NCBI GenBank assembly: GCA_027886175.1
Contig: JAJNNQ010000003.1
Location: forward strand, 10,986,001 to 11,050,000
Length of the DNA stretch: 64,000 nt
Direction: 5' to 3'
Origin: Phylloscopus collybita
Taxonomy: Eukaryota > Chordata > Aves > Passeriformes > Phylloscopidae
Shown: positions 60,832 to 64,000 of the stretch, one piece after another
Numbering within the stretch: the stretch's first letter is position 1
Layout: each line of letters starts with the position of its first letter
The notes under the pieces: generated by a model
Seen by the model: the letters and a program-made list of their open reading frames with translations, nothing else
Database searches by the model: none
Told to the model about the DNA's origin: nothing
Position numbers and translations under genes: made by a program

Positions 60832-61852
60832 GCTCCTGGTCACTCTTGAGTTCTGCCCCCACCCAGCCTTTAACCGTGCTGTAATACTACTGACATTTAA
60901 GCTATAGAATTAGGCTTTGCCACGCATGCGGCCTGGCTAGTTTAGCATAAGGATTTGCCCTCCAGTTAAATGGAGGAGCTATCTTAAACTCAGACAACCT
61001 TTTGTTTATACCATGCTAGGTTACTTTACTTGGGAGGAAACCAGACTTGTCTTTAGGTATATCTGTAATGGGTTGGAACCTGTTGTGTTTGTTGCTATAG
61101 GTTAAGTGACAAGCAACTAGAAATGGATACTAAAAAAATAACCACAAGCTGCCTTAAAAACAAGGATCATTTCCTGGTACTATGGGAGTCCTTACTTCAA
61201 TAAGCCATGTTTACATGAGAAATTGATTTTTCTCTGTTTTTTTTTCTTTACTGGTTCTACCACAGTTGTGCTCTGAGGCATTTTCTCTGACTGCCAGTGG
61301 TCCTGTGGACAAATAATGGAACAATGTGTGTTTTCACATTTTGATAGCCAAGGTTCTGAGACTCTAAGGTATACAACTTAAGCTGAGGAGCAAGGCTCAG
61401 CACAGCTGCTTTCAAGTTGGCTTGCTCTTTTTAACAGTAAGCCTGACTTTTTTGTTGTTGGATTTTTGGCTGGGGAAAGATGAAAAAAGCAGCTTAAATT
61501 ACTTGTTACCCTACCTTGCTACAACTGAATATTCTTGTCTTACTGCAGTGGCTGTTTGTGGGCCCTGCTCTGTGTCACATATTTCATTTAAGTCCGATAT
61601 CGTTAGCATCCTCCATCTGTCTGTTGTGCCAGATGTCTGATCTGTGCCTGATGCCAGGACTGTGTTGCATTCAAAGGCTGCCTTTTGGTAGCTGTGCAAG
61701 CCTGTTTTGGTTAGCTGTAAATGGTAATGCCAGATGGTTACACTGTCAATTCTGTATATAAATATGTTTTTGTATGTGTAATTTTTTGTTTTCCTACCGT
61801 ATAACATGACAATTTTTATTTCCTCTTGGGCTACAAGGTCTAACAGAACAAG

Positions 61853-61858
61853 AATAAA
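61853..61858 (+). terminator. Polyadenylation signal AATAAA (middle candidate, alpha 3' UTR)
   Basis: Context AAGAATAAAATGTTGTTTG, followed by a strong GT/T-rich element (GTTTTTCTGGTTTTTTT). By sequence it is the best-formed site in the 3' UTR, 1.8 kb after the stop. Confidence 0.55.
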
Positions 61859-62737
61859 ATGTTGTTTGTTTTTCTGGTTTTTTTAATTATTATTTTTGTG
61901 CAGAAGGCTAACAGTTACAAATTGTGTAACAAATGATGAGTCGCTGGATGAATATATTTGTATTTTTCATACTGAGATTACTGTGTTACTTTGCAGTTGA
62001 GGGGGGAGCGAGGGCCTACAAAAAGCCTGTGGATTCATTTTATTTTGTAACACTTCAAAGAGCAGTGTCCTAGATTTCAAAGTATTTAACATGCTCAGTG
62101 CGAGAACTTACTATATCTCTTTATTTTTTTTTCTATATTGTACAAAAGAAGCGAGTCATTCTGCTCTTGACTTGATGCAATGATTAATTCAGCAGGGTAA
62201 TGTTAGTGTGGGGAAAATGTTAGTGCAGATACTTTACAAATCCCTGGAGGTGAATTAGGCTGTGCCCTTCTCACCTCCAAGGTTTTGCATCTCCATTGTA
62301 GTCCTTCTGAGCTGCTTCAGTATTGTGTACATACACTGATGCAAAAGACACTGTAATTTTTAGGATCTAGGGAGCTTCTGACTATAAAGGTTAATGCAGT
62401 TAATGCTGTGCCCAGAGTTTGTACAAGAGCTTCAGTATCTGCTTTTCAACTCAGAAGCGAGATGGAGCTTTTCTGCTGCATCCCTAATGATAAAAATATA
62501 TGCTGTGAAAACCTCCTTTCTACTGTATACCACTATGGATCATAACTGGGATCTTCAAGAGAGTCTGAACTGCTGTAGCTTTTGCCCCCCCCCCGTAGAG
62601 CTGTGATTTTGTTTTGATGCATCAAAGTGTTATGGCTTAACTGAGCTGAGAATCTGCCAGTGCTTGTAGCAATGACAGTGTTGCCTGCACCAAGACCTCG
62701 ATGTGTTTTGGAACACCTTGTTGTTGAAGTGAATGAA

Positions 62738-62743
62738 AATAAA
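62738..62743 (+). terminator. Polyadenylation signal AATAAA (distal candidate, alpha 3' UTR)
   Basis: Context GAATGAAAATAAAAGCC, 2.7 kb after the stop. Its distance matches the human 3' UTR length I recall, and it fits the visible decline in T-rich character beyond it. Confidence 0.55.
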
Positions 62744-62760
62744 AGCCAAAACTGTAAACG

Positions 62761-64000
62761 ACGCTGAATTCCCAAACAACTTCTTTTCCTCCCTGTGCGC
62801 CTTCTTGGAAATGTCCTCCTCTGAGCAGCTGGGGCTTAGTGTTGCCTTTGCCCATGGGTGCAGTTTTCTGTCCCCACAGAATCTGTGTCTTGAGGGTGTG
62901 GTCCAAGGTGCCATCACACATCCATCTGCTGCCTTTCTGACAGATGCAGCAGAGCAGCTCCATAAGCCTCTTGCTGGACTGTGAAGTCTTCAGCCTTTGG
63001 CATGGCTCTTTTTTGCCCTTTCATCAGATCTCCTTGTTTTGTTTCTGAGCAGGGCACCAGTTAGTGCCGCACATTCCGTGTCCTGCTGGAGGGAGGGAGT
63101 GTGTGCTTGGGGCAGGCAGGGTCAGTGCTGCCCTTTGATGTCCACATTTGGGAAATAGCCATACACCAAAGGCTTTGTGCATCACCCTATGCATCCTAGC
63201 AAAGCCATTTCCTTCTCCTTTGCATCTCAATTTTTCTTCCAAGGGTTTGAAGTAAGAAATAGCTCAGAGCCAGTGGGGTGGCTGTCCTGAAGGAGATGGG
63301 AGTGGCCTCCATCAGCTAGGGACTTCATTCTGTCCATGGACCACCACATTAACAGCCCAGCTTCATCAGTGATTTCTGACAAGGGCCCCATGGCTGGGTC
63401 TTACAGTTTTTATAGGTTATGGTTGGGGGAGGATGCTTAGGAATGGGGAGAGTAGAAAGAAAATCCCACAAAGGTCTTAAAAGAAGAGACTGCCCCAACC
63501 TCCCTTAGGAGTTGGCTTAATTGGGGTAGGGAATGCCTGCCTGATTTCTTTGGTTCTGATTGCTGTTGCTTTTCCCTTTTCCCAAATGATTAGAGAATAA
63601 GTTGACTCCAGATATCAATATCCAGAGGTAACAGCACCCTGGTTACACTCTGGCCATTGGGGGTTGTCTGTATGTGGTATAAAAAATTAATGCGTTATTC
63701 TCAAAAGAGAGAAGTGCTACTGGAACAGGTGTGAGAACTTGCTGTTTCAGCTGATGGATCCTGCCCCTCTAGATGAGTGAATTGGATCACATAAAATAAA
63801 ATTTCAGTTTCCATTGAACAGGTAGGCTTTGAATATGGTTGTAATTTCTGACTGCCCTGATCCACTGCTGAAGTGGGGAACCTCTACATTGCTTAGGTTA
63901 CAGCAAGGGTTTCAGTGCTGAGGAATCCCAAGCTGCTGCTCTCCCTTTTCCCCTCCACCCATACCCGTTGGAATTTCATCTTTGGATATTGGGATGCTTT
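62761..64000. other. Intergenic sequence downstream of TP63
   Basis: No splice-supported coding sequence, RNA gene or repeat family is recognisable. An AATAAA occurs in ACATAAAATAAAATTTCAG near 63795. In other vertebrates the next gene is P3H2 on the opposite strand; nothing in this stretch resembles it, so its 3' end should lie beyond the window. Confidence 0.7.

Larger units (their letters stand above)
60026..62760 (+). other. TP63: TP63 alpha/beta/delta 3' UTR
   Basis: The untranslated region extends from the stop codon through several candidate poly(A) signals to the most distal AATAAA at 62738. That gives about 2.7 kb, close to the human 3' UTR length I recall. It contains an A/C-rich tract at 60424-60547 and T-rich 3' sequence. 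It also has a possible miR-203 7mer-A1 match (ATTTCAA) at 62074-62080. The exact cleavage site cannot be read from sequence alone. Confidence 0.75.

Noticed and set aside
62761..64000. 3' end of the neighbouring P3H2 gene
   Set aside because: No reading frame or splice pattern here resembles it; it should lie farther downstream.

Overview
The window is a piece of a vertebrate nuclear genome, almost certainly a bird. It holds the 3' two-thirds of one gene, TP63 (tumour protein p63), on the + strand. Eleven shared exons of the alpha form are present, from exon 4 (human numbering) to the alpha stop codon. The terminal exon of the gamma form lies inside intron 10. All exons have GT/AG splice sites and consistent phases. 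Joined, the alpha exons encode 572 residues, which with a 14-residue delta-N first exon gives 586, the length I recall for human delta-N-p63-alpha. The gamma route gives 379 + 14 = 393, also the human length. Bird origin is inferred from a short CR1-type LINE tail in intron 10, from introns about half the length I recall for human, and from the p63 sequence. A crocodile or turtle is not formally excluded.

Layout. 1-12988 is intron sequence before exon 4. I found neither the TA exons nor the delta-N first exon in it, so both promoters should lie upstream. 12989-13243 is exon 4. 13244-40493 is a 27-kb intron with simple repeats, two regions I flag as possible enhancers, and a CpG-rich island carrying a perfect 12-copy 10-bp minisatellite (34740-35570). 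40494-45502 carries exons 5-10 (DNA-binding domain, nuclear localisation signal, oligomerisation domain) in compact form. 45503-56397 is intron 10, with a CR1 fragment and the gamma terminal exon at 49759, followed by a probable 4.2-kb gamma 3' UTR. 56398-60025 carries exons 11-14 (PY motif, SAM domain, transactivation-inhibitory domain). The alpha 3' UTR probably runs to about 62760. The rest is intergenic with no gene I can see.

How the parts work together. p63 is a tetrameric p53-family transcription factor that maintains stratified epithelia and germ-line quality control. Promoter choice upstream and 3' splice choice within this window decide which activation and inhibitory domains attach to the constant DNA-binding and tetramerisation core. 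The window shows the sequence basis for alpha, beta, gamma, delta and epsilon ends. The beta end is changed relative to human: a codon difference in exon 14 makes the beta reading frame stop two residues earlier. Most other open reading frames are intronic chance ORFs or translations of homopolymers and tandem repeats.
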